This document shows positions 45,776 through 55,504 of a stretch of 64,000 nucleotides of DNA, piece after piece. A model generated the notes under the pieces. It worked only from the letters and a program-made list of their open reading frames with translations, was not told where the DNA came from and did not search any database. Position 1 is the stretch's first letter. Each line of letters opens with the position of its first letter. Source of the stretch: Pontibacter sp. FD36 (GTDB lineage: Bacteria; Bacteroidota; Bacteroidia; Cytophagales; Hymenobacteraceae); the NCBI RefSeq assembly GCF_015686655.1, contig NZ_JADPMP010000007.1:124001-188000 (forward strand), written 5' to 3'. The translations under genes and the position numbers were made by a program.

Positions 45776-47308
45776 ATGAAATGTGTCTATTACATAGGAC
45801 TGCACGAAGATACCCTGCACCTCTTTCAGGAAGAGCTGGAGGAAATCACTTTGCAGGCAGTCGGGGAAGAAGATATACTGCGAGACAGTGCCAGCCTGGC
45901 GTCCTGTGACACGCTGCTGGTAGGTGAGCAGGTCCTGAACCCGGTCCGTATCGCACAGGAGTCATACTCCAGGGACAAGGCCATTTCTATCCTGTTGATC
46001 AATGATAAAGCAAACCACCAGAAAGTAAAGAATGCTCTGCAGTTTGCGCCCTTTGTGGGTCCGACCATACAAGCCGTTACAAATGAACTCGGTACCGGCT
46101 TAGTTCCGATCGTGGAGGATGCTGTGCAACGTACCGAACAGCGTCGCAGTTATGTGCGCATTCGATCCGCCAGCTCTTCCATTACGGCCTTTACGCCTAA
46201 CTACATGGAGAAAGTCCGGGTCAACTACATGGCCCGTGTATTGGATGAGGCACCGATCGGAGCAGCGCTACTGGCAAAGGATGGCACGGTGCTCAACGTG
46301 AATAATTACATTGTGCGCCTGCTGGGCCGCACCGACCGGGAAATACTAGGCATTGCCTTTGCCGACCATTTTCCTATAAATGAACGGACCGCTCTGCAGG
46401 ATTTTATTTCCGACGGTTACCATAGCAAGCAGAAGCGCATTTTTGAGCTGGTAAAAGGTGATACCCACAAGTTCTTGGAGATATCGATTGGTGATATTGA
46501 TGCCGAAAGTTCCTCTCCTTACAAGATCGTGATCGTTAATGATGTGACAGAGGCCACACAGGCCCGGCAACGCACCTTGGCGCATGTGGATGAACTGCAG
46601 AAGCTCAACGAAGAACTCCGGGTAGTGAACGAAGACCTGGACACCTTTGTATACACAGCCTCGCATGATCTCAAATCACCTATCCTCAACATAGAAGGCC
46701 TGGTTAACCTTTTGGAGGAAAGCCTTAGTCAGCAACTGGGAGAGGTGCCCGAATTGGAACACATCCGGCGCTCGGTAGAGCGCTTCAAGGCCACAATCGA
46801 GGACCTGACAGAAGTAGCCCGCATTCAGCGCAGTTTTGGACAGGAGGCGAGCGAGCTTAGGGTAGCAGACATGGTAGCCGATGTACAGCAGCTGCTACAG
46901 CCCGAAATAGACAAAACCGGTGCCGTGATTGAAGTAGACATCCAGCAGGCTCCGCATATTTTATTTTCCCGAAAAAACTTTAAAAGCATACTGCTCAACC
47001 TGATGAGCAATGCAATCAAGTACTACGCTCCGCAACGTCAACTTCACATTAAGGTCCGGACTGCAATAGAGCAGGACCGCTTTATGCTGAGCGTGCAGGA
47101 CAATGGCCTGGGCATTCCTGCTGGCAGACAGGACAGAGTTTTCCAGTTATTCAAACGGATGCATATGCACGTGCAGGGTAGTGGCATAGGCCTCTACATA
47201 GTGAAGCGTATTGTAAGCAACAGCGGCGGCACGGTAACTGTAACAAGTAAGGAAGGGGAGGGCACCACTTTTACAGTTTCATTGCCTGTGCAAATCAAGC
47301 GCCCTTAG
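45776..47308 (+). CDS. PAS-domain histidine kinase, soluble
   Basis: 510 residues without membrane segments. Residues 1-115 are an unrecognised alpha/beta domain that might be a degenerate receiver. PAS at about 150-260 (LDEAPIGAALLAKDGTVLNV), coiled coil 262-288, phosphoacceptor H297 (VYTASHDLKSPILNIEG), and a complete HATPase (NLMSNAIKYY, VQDNGLGIPAG, GSGIGLYIVKRI). No response regulator is adjacent. Probably co-transcribed with the preceding flavoprotein gene. Confidence 0.9.
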   Translation: MKCVYYIGLHEDTLHLFQEELEEITLQAVGEEDILRDSASLASCDTLLVGEQVLNPVRIAQESYSRDKAISILLINDKANHQKVKNALQFAPFVGPTIQAVTNELGTGLVPIVEDAVQRTEQRRSYVRIRSASSSITAFTPNYMEKVRVNYMARVLDEAPIGAALLAKDGTVLNVNNYIVRLLGRTDREILGIAFADHFPINERTALQDFISDGYHSKQKRIFELVKGDTHKFLEISIGDIDAESSSPYKIVIVNDVTEATQARQRTLAHVDELQKLNEELRVVNEDLDTFVYTASHDLKSPILNIEGLVNLLEESLSQQLGEVPELEHIRRSVERFKATIEDLTEVARIQRSFGQEASELRVADMVADVQQLLQPEIDKTGAVIEVDIQQAPHILFSRKNFKSILLNLMSNAIKYYAPQRQLHIKVRTAIEQDRFMLSVQDNGLGIPAGRQDRVFQLFKRMHMHVQGSGIGLYIVKRIVSNSGGTVTVTSKEGEGTTFTVSLPVQIKRP

Positions 47309-48333
47309 TCCACCCTCAGCCATTCCAGGGCATCCTCCTCCGCCAGGAAGTAGTGAGCCTGATGATTTAGGGCAGCCTGCTTTAGCTTCTTGCCTATATT
47401 TTCGCTGCTCATTTGCTGCAGGGCATCTGCAGAGGTTATCACCGCCAGTTTTCGCAGGTTTAGTTTAGGGAGCATTTGCTGTGCTGTTGAAATCAGCCAG
47501 CCCTGATCTTCGAGGGTGAGCACCCCCAGCCGCTGGTTATTGAGCAGCAGTCGCTCTAAGCGGTGCTCCATCAAGGCGCGGGCTGCCTTGAGCATGCCAT
47601 ACCGGTACTGTCTGCTCTGCGGCGCTTTTTTCCAGCGGATGTTCATGATGCTTTTCGCCTTGTCCAGCATGATCGATACAAAGTCTGTTTCAATGCTGAT
47701 CAAATCCGGAAGCGGCTCGGGCACGCTGGTCGGATTACCGCTCTGAGCAGGAGCAACGGCTACAGTGGCCTGGCCTCTGGCCTTCAGTCCCGAGCGTATC
47801 ATTTTCAAATTGAAGTGAAGTGGAATCCGGATGAAGTCTTCACCCGAAACTGCCTGGTAGTCATCGCCCATCAACCAGCGCAATGCCTCTTCCCGGTCTT
47901 CAAACATCCTGGCTTCATAGGGCATTTTTCCCAGTTTCAGTATCGCTTCGCGCACCAGATTATTTTGCTCCTGTGTCGGCACTAAACGGGCTACCTGCCT
48001 GATTGAGGTATACTGTAGCGCATCGGTCATGAACTTTTGAGCCCACTGCCGGTCTTCGTTAGACACGTGGTATTGCACCGGTATCTCGACTAATATAAGT
48101 TCTGCCTTCAGGATGGCAACTGCACGGGCTAACAGGCGAACAGATTGCCTTAGTTCAGCTGAGGTCGTGATACGTTCCCATTTGCAGCACAGCAGTTTGA
48201 ACTTCGGACAAAAGCGTACAGAGAGAATATCGGCTTGCTGCTGGTCAGCAGTTGGATAGAGTGATTTGGAACCAGCATACTGAGGTATTGGGAAATTCAA
48301 AAAGGAGATACTCATATTTAACATTTGTTTCAT
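47305..48333 (-). CDS. Unknown protein with two similar SpoIIAA/STAS-like halves
   Basis: 342 residues, no signal peptide. Two halves follow the same scheme: helix-rich segments then a strand/helix end (EDREEALRWLMG at about 165, AEEDALEWLRVD at the C-terminus). The EALRWL-type ending is frequent in short SpoIIAA-like proteins of Bacteroidota, so I read this as an internal duplication, by eye only. Several ATGs are possible (48333, 48315). Tail-to-tail with the histidine kinase gene, overlapping by 4 bp. Function unknown. Confidence 0.6.
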   Translation of the reverse strand: MKQMLNMSISFLNFPIPQYAGSKSLYPTADQQQADILSVRFCPKFKLLCCKWERITTSAELRQSVRLLARAVAILKAELILVEIPVQYHVSNEDRQWAQKFMTDALQYTSIRQVARLVPTQEQNNLVREAILKLGKMPYEARMFEDREEALRWLMGDDYQAVSGEDFIRIPLHFNLKMIRSGLKARGQATVAVAPAQSGNPTSVPEPLPDLISIETDFVSIMLDKAKSIMNIRWKKAPQSRQYRYGMLKAARALMEHRLERLLLNNQRLGVLTLEDQGWLISTAQQMLPKLNLRKLAVITSADALQQMSSENIGKKLKQAALNHQAHYFLAEEDALEWLRVD

Positions 48334-48618
48334 AAGACAGCTGTGCTGTCAGTAGGTTTTGGTAGCGTATTGGTTGTGTGAGATGATTTACCAACCGCAA
48401 TATAAGTATTTGAGTTCAAGGTGCTTATAAAATATTGTAAACTGCTCTCCCAAAGAAAGAAGCACCACCCATTCACCCTCAGATTCTTGCCGTTCACCCG
48501 CTGGAATTCTACTTTGGCCAATAGTCCGGAACTTGAAAAAATTAGAATGATTTTCGGATAGCATACCAAAAACGGGTAACTACGTAGTATAGCTACTGAA
48601 CAACAAGCTTGAATTTTT

Positions 48619-50142
48619 ATGAAAACTGGACAAGGACTGCCTGATGTTTCGGAGGCGGATGTAGTACTGATAGGAGCGGGGATTATGAGCGCCACGCTGG
48701 GTATGATGCTAAAAGAGCTGCAGCCTGATCTGCGGATCACGGTGCTCGAAAGGCTGGATGAAGCTGCCGCAGAAAGCTCGGACGCCTGGAACAATGCCGG
48801 TACCGGCCATGCCGCCTTCTGTGAACTGAATTATACCCCTGAAAAAGCGGATGGTACAATCGATACTTCCAAAGCCGTCAGCATCGCCGAGTCCTTTGAA
48901 ATATCACGGCAGTTCTGGGCATACCTGATCCAGGAAGACCACATAAAGATCCCCGAAAACTTTATCCGGAGTATTCCCCACATGAGCTTTGTGTGGGGCG
49001 ATGCCAATGTAGAGTTCCTTAAAAAGCGCCATGCTGCCCTTACCAAATGCCATCTGTTTGAGGGGATGGAGTATAGTGAGGACTGCGAACAGCTGAAGTC
49101 CTGGATTCCGCTGGTAATGGAGGGACGTGACCTGCTGGAGAAAGTAGCGGCTACGCGTATGGATCTGGGCACTGACGTTAATTTCGGCGCGCTTACCCGT
49201 TGCATGTTTGAGCAATTGAGCAAAATGGAAGGTGTGCAACTACACTTTGGCTATGACGTGCGCAGGCTGAAGCAACGGCCAGACAACCGCTGGAGCGTGC
49301 GTGTGAGGCACCGTGAGACACGGGTGAATCATAAGGTAAGAGCAAACTTTGTCTTTATCGGGGCTGGTGGTGGAGCCCTGCCACTGCTGCTTAAGTCAGG
49401 TATACCAGAGGGCAAGGGTTTTGGCGGTTTTCCGGTGAGTGGCCAGTGGCTCAAGTGCACCAATCCGGACGTGGTCGAGCAGCACCAAGCCAAGGTATAC
49501 GGAAAGGCTTCTGTCGGCTCCCCGCCTATGTCGGTTCCCCACCTCGATACCCGCTTTATCAATGGTAAGCGGGAACTGCTTTTCGGCCCTTATGCCGGCT
49601 TCACGACCAAGTTCCTGAAGAATGGTTCTTTCTTTGATCTGCCACTCTCACTCAAAGTAAACAACCTGCACCCGATGCTGTCAGCAGGCGTGAAGAACAT
49701 GCCGCTGACGCAGTACCTGATCAACCAGGTGCGGCAGTCACCTGACGAGCGGGTAGAAGCCTTGCGACAGTATTACCCCGAGGCCCGCGGTGAAGACTGG
49801 AAACTGGAAGTAGCCGGACAGCGGGTACAGGTCATCAAGAAAGGACCGAAAGGGGGCGGTGTGCTGGAGTTTGGAACCGAAATAGTCGCTGGTGCGGATG
49901 GTTCGCTGGCAGCCCTGTTGGGGGCCTCTCCGGGTGCCTCTACGGCTGTTTCCATTATGATCAGCCTGCTCGACCGCTGCTTTCCGGAGAAAATGCAGAG
50001 CGAAGCATGGCAGAAAAAGTTGAAAGAGATGATTCCCTCTTATGGCGAGTCCTTGGCCAAGGATGCTGAACTGCTGCGTAAAGTACGCAGTTGGACTAGT
50101 GAGGTGCTAGGTCTGCAGAATACGGTTAGAAACGAAGTATAG
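48619..50142 (+). CDS. mqo: Malate:quinone oxidoreductase
   Basis: 507 residues, peripheral-membrane FAD enzyme oxidising malate to oxaloacetate with electrons to quinone. N-terminal FAD motif [19 protein letters not shown], the Mqo hallmark [35 protein letters not shown], and near the C-terminus [17 protein letters not shown]. Length matches the family (about 500). Ends 17 bp from the convergent iorB stop. Confidence 0.95.
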   Translation: MKTGQGLPDVSEADVVLIGAGIMSATLGMMLKELQPDLRITVLERLDEAAAESSDAWNNAGTGHAAFCELNYTPEKADGTIDTSKAVSIAESFEISRQFWAYLIQEDHIKIPENFIRSIPHMSFVWGDANVEFLKKRHAALTKCHLFEGMEYSEDCEQLKSWIPLVMEGRDLLEKVAATRMDLGTDVNFGALTRCMFEQLSKMEGVQLHFGYDVRRLKQRPDNRWSVRVRHRETRVNHKVRANFVFIGAGGGALPLLLKSGIPEGKGFGGFPVSGQWLKCTNPDVVEQHQAKVYGKASVGSPPMSVPHLDTRFINGKRELLFGPYAGFTTKFLKNGSFFDLPLSLKVNNLHPMLSAGVKNMPLTQYLINQVRQSPDERVEALRQYYPEARGEDWKLEVAGQRVQVIKKGPKGGGVLEFGTEIVAGADGSLAALLGASPGASTAVSIMISLLDRCFPEKMQSEAWQKKLKEMIPSYGESLAKDAELLRKVRSWTSEVLGLQNTVRNEV

Positions 50143-50159
50143 GTAGAAGTCAGATATCG

Positions 50160-52394
50160 TTATGACTTATTGTTTAGGATCTTATCCGGGGTGATGGGCA
50201 GGTCGCGCATGCGTTTGCCTGTCGCGCGGTAGATGGCGTTGGCGATGGCAGCAGCGGTCGGTCCCTGTGCTGCTTCTCCGGCCCCTAGCGGAGGAAGCTC
50301 TGGCCGGTCCAGCACCAACACTTCCACTTCTGGCACTTGCCTGAATCGCAGAATGGGGTAGGTGTCCCAGTTACGGCTTGTAACGCGGCTGTTGTCGTAG
50401 GTGACCTGCTCCAGCAGTGTCCAACTGGCAGATTGTATCATGCCGCCCTCTGTCTGGTTTTTAAGTCCGTCGGGGTTGATGGTCTGCCCGGCATCAATAG
50501 CACCTACCAGTCGGATCAGCTGCAGTTCCTGTGCCTTCCTGTCATAGGCTACTTCTGCGGCTACTGCAAAGTAGGCCGCCTCGTTCTTGTACTGCGCAAA
50601 GGCTATACCTAATCCAAGGTCGGCTTTAGAGCGCTTATCCCAGCCAATTCCTTTTGCAGCAGCTTCGAGTACCGCTTGTCCACGTTCGTCACGGAGGTGC
50701 TTCAGCCTAAATGTGAGCGGGTCCTGCTTGGCCAGCACAGCCATTTCGTCCATGAATGACTCCAGCGCAAATATGTTGGCGTAGGCACCCAATGCACGAA
50801 GTGCTGAGGTCCGGAGCGGACCAGTAAAAGGGTGGGATACAATCCGCACATCCGGTAAATCATACAGCGGGTTCGCATTGCGGTGGTTGCCGCCTGAGTA
50901 GCCTCCGCTAGGCTTCTCAAAAGGATCTTCCAGGTATTGGGCTGCCAGAAGGTGGCCGGCTTCACCGCCCGGGCGGGTGCTGTGGGAGTCTGACCAGATC
51001 TGGGTATCCCAACCGACGATTTTCCCATGCTTGTCCAGGCCGGCCTGTAGCTGCAGGACCATGGCAGAACCATAAGGCTCCCAACTGTGCTCATCCTCGC
51101 GCATCCACTGTACCCTTACCGGGTGGCCGGACAGACTGCGAGCCAGCAAGGCGGCATCGGCTGCCACGTCGTCAGCGCCGTTATGGCCATAGCACCCTGC
51201 GCCGGGTACTCCGATCACGTCTATCTGCTCTTTGTCGAGCTGCAGCATGTCTGCGATGGAGTTTCGGAGCGGATACACGCCCTGGCTGTGCGTCCAGATA
51301 GTGAGTCGGTTTTCTTCCCACAAGGCTAGCGCGCAGGAAGGACCCATAGAGGCATGCATGTGATAGGGTCGGGTATAGGTGGCTTCGTGTAGGAGGGCGG
51401 CTGTTTGGAGGGTGTCTTGTATACTGTCACTTTCTTCCACGGCCTGCCCTTCGCGTACCTTTTGCATGGCCTGGAACAGCTCTTCCTGTGGAGGCAATGC
51501 AGGTCCAGACTCCCACGTGGCCTCTGCCTTCAATGCCTCCAAAGCCTGTATTGCCTGGTACTCTTTTGTGGCAATGACGGCAGCAAAACTGCCATTCCGC
51601 ACCACTCTCAGCACGCCCGGCATTTTTGAGACCCGTTGTTCAGGTATAGCCTGCAGGGTAGCGCCATAGCCAGGCTGGCGAAGAACGCGGGCGTGCACCA
51701 TCCCCGGTAAGCGCATATCGTGTACAAACACTTCCCCGCCGGTGGCCATTTGAATGATTTCCTGCCGGGGTACAGGCTGACCGACCAGTTGATAATCGGC
51801 CGGGTTTTTTAGGGGGGCATTGCCACTGATCTTGTCGCTGATCTTTTTGCCGCTGAGCAGTTCCCAGTAGCTGATGCTTTGCTGGCTGTTGCCTTTTGCC
51901 TGTACTACTCCATCCCTTACTACCAATTGATCTGCTGCCACACCCAGCTTTTCTTCCGCTAATTGTAGCAGGCGCATACGGGCTTCTGCTGCTGCCTGTC
52001 TGATGGCCCGGCCACTGCTTTCAATCGAGCGACTGCCCGCTGTGTAGCGTTCGTCGGGCGTCTGCCTGGTATCCGCTGTGATGATGCTCACCCGATCCAT
52101 GCGCACATCCAGCTCTTCTGCTGCCATTTGCATCAGGGCGGTGCGTATACCTTGCCCAAGCTCCTGCTTGCCGGTGATGACGGTCACGGTGCCGTCTTCC
52201 CGCAGCCTGATCCAGGAGTCAATGTCGTCCGCACCTGCCCGGCCAGGCTGTTCCTCAACTTTGGTCTGGTCGCCATCCTTGTTGTCGGGGCTGCACATGA
52301 CCATCGGGAAAAGGCTGAACCCGATCAGCAGCTGACCGGACTGTTTCAGGAAGGAGCGTCGGTTGACAGGGGGAAGTTGGTAGGAGTCTTTCAT
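50160..52394 (-). CDS. Isoquinoline 1-oxidoreductase beta-type molybdopterin subunit
   Basis: 744 residues from the ATG at 52394, 8 bp after its partner gene. The start gives a twin-arginine signal (NRRSFLKQSG) and a hydrophobic stretch ending near MCSPDN. The body is a xanthine-dehydrogenase-family molybdopterin subunit of the split, periplasmic IorB type: GKQELGQGIRTALMQMAAEE, TAGSRSIESSGRAIRQAAAE, GVPGAGCYGHNGADD and the terminal GAGEAAQGPTAAAIANAI with the catalytic Glu. Hydroxylates an N-heterocycle or aldehyde; the substrate is unknown. Confidence 0.9.
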   Translation of the reverse strand: MKDSYQLPPVNRRSFLKQSGQLLIGFSLFPMVMCSPDNKDGDQTKVEEQPGRAGADDIDSWIRLREDGTVTVITGKQELGQGIRTALMQMAAEELDVRMDRVSIITADTRQTPDERYTAGSRSIESSGRAIRQAAAEARMRLLQLAEEKLGVAADQLVVRDGVVQAKGNSQQSISYWELLSGKKISDKISGNAPLKNPADYQLVGQPVPRQEIIQMATGGEVFVHDMRLPGMVHARVLRQPGYGATLQAIPEQRVSKMPGVLRVVRNGSFAAVIATKEYQAIQALEALKAEATWESGPALPPQEELFQAMQKVREGQAVEESDSIQDTLQTAALLHEATYTRPYHMHASMGPSCALALWEENRLTIWTHSQGVYPLRNSIADMLQLDKEQIDVIGVPGAGCYGHNGADDVAADAALLARSLSGHPVRVQWMREDEHSWEPYGSAMVLQLQAGLDKHGKIVGWDTQIWSDSHSTRPGGEAGHLLAAQYLEDPFEKPSGGYSGGNHRNANPLYDLPDVRIVSHPFTGPLRTSALRALGAYANIFALESFMDEMAVLAKQDPLTFRLKHLRDERGQAVLEAAAKGIGWDKRSKADLGLGIAFAQYKNEAAYFAVAAEVAYDRKAQELQLIRLVGAIDAGQTINPDGLKNQTEGGMIQSASWTLLEQVTYDNSRVTSRNWDTYPILRFRQVPEVEVLVLDRPELPPLGAGEAAQGPTAAAIANAIYRATGKRMRDLPITPDKILNNKS

Positions 52395-52402
52395 GGGGAG
52401 GC

Positions 52403-52876
52403 TTATCCTTTGTTGCTGGTTCCGGCTGCGCGTTGCACTGCCTTCAGTATGCGGGAGTGGGTGCCACAGCGGCAAAGCACCCTATTCATGCCTTCTTTTA
52501 TATCATCCGGCCCTGGCGATGTCTGCTGGTCGAGCAGGGCTTTGGCGGTGACCACCATACCGTTCAGGCAGTAGCCACACTGGGCAGCCTGCTCTTCCTG
52601 AAAAGCCAACTGCAGTGGATGGGGTTTTTCGGCAGTGCCTATACCTTCGAGTGTTGTGATCTTCGCGTTACCGACAGCAGATACAGGCATTACGCAGGAA
52701 GTTCGTGCCTCCCCGTTTACGAGTACCATACAGGAGCCGCATTGGGCAATGCCGCAGCCGTATTTAGGTCCGTTAAGTTGCAGGTCATCCCGAAGGATAT
52801 ACAGGAGAGGGGTGTCCTTGTCAGCCGTGACAGAAACCTGACGACCATTAATGTTCAATCTGAATTGCTGCGACAT
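52403..52876 (-). CDS. Isoquinoline 1-oxidoreductase alpha-type [2Fe-2S] subunit
   Basis: 157 residues with two [2Fe-2S] clusters: plant-type CGIAQCGSCMVLVNG and the helical pair CGYCLNG and CRCGTHSRI. Transfers electrons from the molybdenum subunit encoded next. No signal peptide of its own, as expected if it is co-exported with its Tat partner. A (GGTATA) tandem array lies about 100 bp upstream of its start. Confidence 0.93.
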   Translation of the reverse strand: MSQQFRLNINGRQVSVTADKDTPLLYILRDDLQLNGPKYGCGIAQCGSCMVLVNGEARTSCVMPVSAVGNAKITTLEGIGTAEKPHPLQLAFQEEQAAQCGYCLNGMVVTAKALLDQQTSPGPDDIKEGMNRVLCRCGTHSRILKAVQRAAGTSNKG

Positions 52877-52977
52877 GGCGGTGTACTTGCGGTTGGAAGC
52901 TTGCTGCTTACTATAAGCTTATCCTTTTGGGTTACGCTCGGGTATCACTTTGGTTACCAGCTCTGTCCGCCTCAGAT

Positions 52978-53040
52978 GGTATAGGTATAGGTATAGGTAT
53001 AGGTATAGGTATAGGTATAGGTATAGGTATAGGTATAGGT
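52978..53040. repeat. Tandem hexamer array (GGTATA), 10.5 copies
   Basis: 63 bp of perfect GGTATA repeats with no variation, between the M13 peptidase terminator and the iorA start. The same hexamer is scattered through the whole window far above chance. Perfect short-unit arrays change copy number by slippage, so the distance between upstream DNA and iorAB may vary between cells. Confidence 0.97.
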
Positions 53041-53070
53041 AGGCGATTCAGTTATAAACTACTAAAACAG

Positions 53071-53106
53071 CAAAGCCCTCCCGACAGTATTGTCGGGAGG
53101 GCTTTG
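53071..53106. terminator. Strong terminator after the M13 peptidase gene
   Basis: Perfect 16-bp stem (53071-53086 with 53091-53106), 4-nt loop. Confidence 0.88.
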
Positions 53107-53126
53107 TAAAATAAGCTTAGCGCTGA

Positions 53127-55232
53127 TTACCAGATTCTGATTCTGTTCTCTGGCGCAATGTATAGCTTATCACCTGGCTTCACATTGAAGGCCTTGTACC
53201 AGGCATCCATGTTCACTGGGGCACCGATAGTACGGTATTTGCCCGGTGAGTGCGTGTCTGTCAGGATAAGCTGTGCTTCTGTTTCAGGAAGGATGTTGGT
53301 TCTCCATACCTGTGCCCATGAGAGGAAGAAGCGCTGATCTGGCGTAAAGCCATCGATCTTCTTGTTCGACTTACCCTGCTTGGTCATCTTAAAGGCTTCG
53401 TAAGCAGCGCTCAGTCCACCCAGGTCACCAATGTTCTCACCAAGGGTTAGCTTGCCATTCACATGTATCGTGTCCTGTACGGTATAGTCGTTGAACTGCT
53501 TCACCAACTGGTCAGCTTTCTCCTGGAAACGGGCACGGTCAGTGTCCGTCCACCAGTTTCGCAGGTTACCGTCTTTGTCGTACTGGCTACCGGAGTCATC
53601 GAAACCGTGAGAGATCTCGTGACCGATCACAGCACCGATACCACCGTAGTTCACCGCATCATCCGCGTTTGGATCGAAGAACGGGAACTGCAGGATACCT
53701 GCCGGGAACACGATCTCGTTCATCACCGGGCTGTAGTAAGCGTTTACAGTCGGAGGCGTCATACCCCACTTGGTTCTGTCTACTGGCTTGCCCAACTGGC
53801 TGATCATGTCATTGTAACCCCACTGACCGGCGTTACGCACGTTCTGGAAGAAGGTATTGCGGTTCACTTCCAGGCCTTCGTACGTTTTCCACTTCTCAGG
53901 ATAGCCTACTTTCGGACGAAAGGTATAGAGTTTAGCAAGGGCTTTCTCCTTTGTCTCAGGTGACATCCAGTCCAGACCTTTGATGCGGATCTCGTAGGCT
54001 TTGATCAGGTTAGCGATCATTTCGTCCATACGAGCCTTTGCTTCCGGCTTAAAGTGTTTCTGTACGTACAGCTGTCCAAGTAGCTCACCTATAGTGCCAT
54101 CTGTTAGTTGTGACATGCGCTGCCAGCGTGGCGTCTGTACCTTTTGGCCAGACAATGTCTGGGTGAATGCAAAGTTGGCATCTACAAATTCAGAGCTCAG
54201 GTATGGCGCAGCAGACTTCAATACGTTGAACTGCAGGTAAGTCTGCCAGTCAGCCACCGGAGTAGACGTGAGCATGGTGTTCAGCTCTGTGAAGAACTTC
54301 GGATTGTTCACCAGGATCGTATCTTCACCCGTCACTTTCAGCTTCGTCATCAGCTGCTTCCAGTCCATGTTTGGCGTGGTCTTGCTGAAGTCGGCTACTG
54401 CAAATTTGTTATAAGTCTTGTGCGGGTCGCGCATCTCTACACGGGCCATCTGCGCCTCAGCCATTTTCTTCTCGATGTTGAAGATGGTCTCAGCATTTTT
54501 CTGTGCAGTCGCCTGGTCTGTGCCGGTCAGCGTGAAGAGTTTTGTGATGTAAGTTTTGTAGGCATCCTGAATACGGGTGCTGCGGGCATCATTCTTCAGG
54601 TAGTAATCGCGGTCAGGCAGGGTCGTACCACCCTGGCTCAATTGTGGAATCATTACCTCTACGTTCTTGCGGTCCTGGCCCACGTAGAAGCCAAACATTG
54701 GAGCTGCGGCACCTGTGCTACGCAGGTAGGCTACTTCGTTCAATACAGCGTTGATGTCCTGCAAACCTTTGATGCGGTCCAGGTCTGCTTTGATCGGGGT
54801 ATAGCCCAACTTGTCGATGGCAGCGCTGTCCATGGCGGCGGCATAGAAGTCACCCACACGCTTCTCTACTGAACCAGCAGGGGCATTGGTTTTGGCAGCA
54901 GATTCGTTCAGAATCGTGCGAACGGCAATAATGTTGAAGTCGCGGAGCTGGTTAAAGCTTCCCCAGCGGGTTTCCTTGGCCGGAACCGGGTTGTTACGCA
55001 GCCATACGCCATTGGCATAGGTATAGAAGTCGTCACCTGGCTTCACTTTCGTGTCCATGTTCGACTTGTCGATGAACTTGGCCTGGCTGGCAGGTTTACC
55101 ACCATTCTGTGCGGAAACCTCTACTGCGCAGAAAGTTGCTGCTCCGAAAAGCAACAGTCTCAGGCGGTTTTTCCAAACAGACGACTCTTTCACAGTCTGT
55201 GACAGATTAGCAGTGTCTTTTGTGTTTTTCAT
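53127..55232 (-). CDS. Exported M13-family metallopeptidase (neprilysin-like, PepO-like)
   Basis: 701 residues with a signal sequence (LRLLLFGAATFCAVEVSAQ). N-terminal helical M13 domain (DDFYTYANGVWLRNNPVPAK) and a C-terminal catalytic domain with zinc motif HEISH (GAVIGHEISHGFDDSGSQYD), third ligand in TLGENIGDLGGLSAAYEAF and substrate-binding NAYYSPVMNEIVFPAGILQ. Ends in the shortened family terminus NRIRIW (others end CxVW). Cleaves peptides outside the cytoplasm. Alone with its own terminator. Confidence 0.95.
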   Translation of the reverse strand: MKNTKDTANLSQTVKESSVWKNRLRLLLFGAATFCAVEVSAQNGGKPASQAKFIDKSNMDTKVKPGDDFYTYANGVWLRNNPVPAKETRWGSFNQLRDFNIIAVRTILNESAAKTNAPAGSVEKRVGDFYAAAMDSAAIDKLGYTPIKADLDRIKGLQDINAVLNEVAYLRSTGAAAPMFGFYVGQDRKNVEVMIPQLSQGGTTLPDRDYYLKNDARSTRIQDAYKTYITKLFTLTGTDQATAQKNAETIFNIEKKMAEAQMARVEMRDPHKTYNKFAVADFSKTTPNMDWKQLMTKLKVTGEDTILVNNPKFFTELNTMLTSTPVADWQTYLQFNVLKSAAPYLSSEFVDANFAFTQTLSGQKVQTPRWQRMSQLTDGTIGELLGQLYVQKHFKPEAKARMDEMIANLIKAYEIRIKGLDWMSPETKEKALAKLYTFRPKVGYPEKWKTYEGLEVNRNTFFQNVRNAGQWGYNDMISQLGKPVDRTKWGMTPPTVNAYYSPVMNEIVFPAGILQFPFFDPNADDAVNYGGIGAVIGHEISHGFDDSGSQYDKDGNLRNWWTDTDRARFQEKADQLVKQFNDYTVQDTIHVNGKLTLGENIGDLGGLSAAYEAFKMTKQGKSNKKIDGFTPDQRFFLSWAQVWRTNILPETEAQLILTDTHSPGKYRTIGAPVNMDAWYKAFNVKPGDKLYIAPENRIRIW

Positions 55233-55504
55233 GTTAGATTGATTGTTTTAAAATGCTCAAACAGATGCCCTTTGGACAGGCCTCGTTTGAATGCCCTAAA
55301 ATAAGGCTAATTAGCGAAATAATGCTGTTTATTTTTTCTTGCCGCTGTGAGCTTACTACCCTTTGGGCGATTCAGTTACCATAACATAGAAATACTGTTT
55401 ATAGTTTGCTGGCCGGCCATTGCACCTTTAAAATGCTTTGCATGGTAGCATGTCTTTGAAGTGCTCGATCAACTTTGGTCGGGGCCTGATAGTATACTAA
55501 AGGT

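Noticed and set aside
48330..48794. 154-codon minus-strand frame
   Set aside because: It overlaps the start of mqo, has a Ser/Ile-biased composition typical of an antisense shadow, and has no domain.
52978..53040. Hexamer array as a CRISPR
   Set aside because: There are no spacers and the unit is 6 bp.
52927..53109. Frame encoding an alternating Gly-Ile stretch
   Set aside because: It is simply the translated GGTATA tandem array and has no start context or homology.
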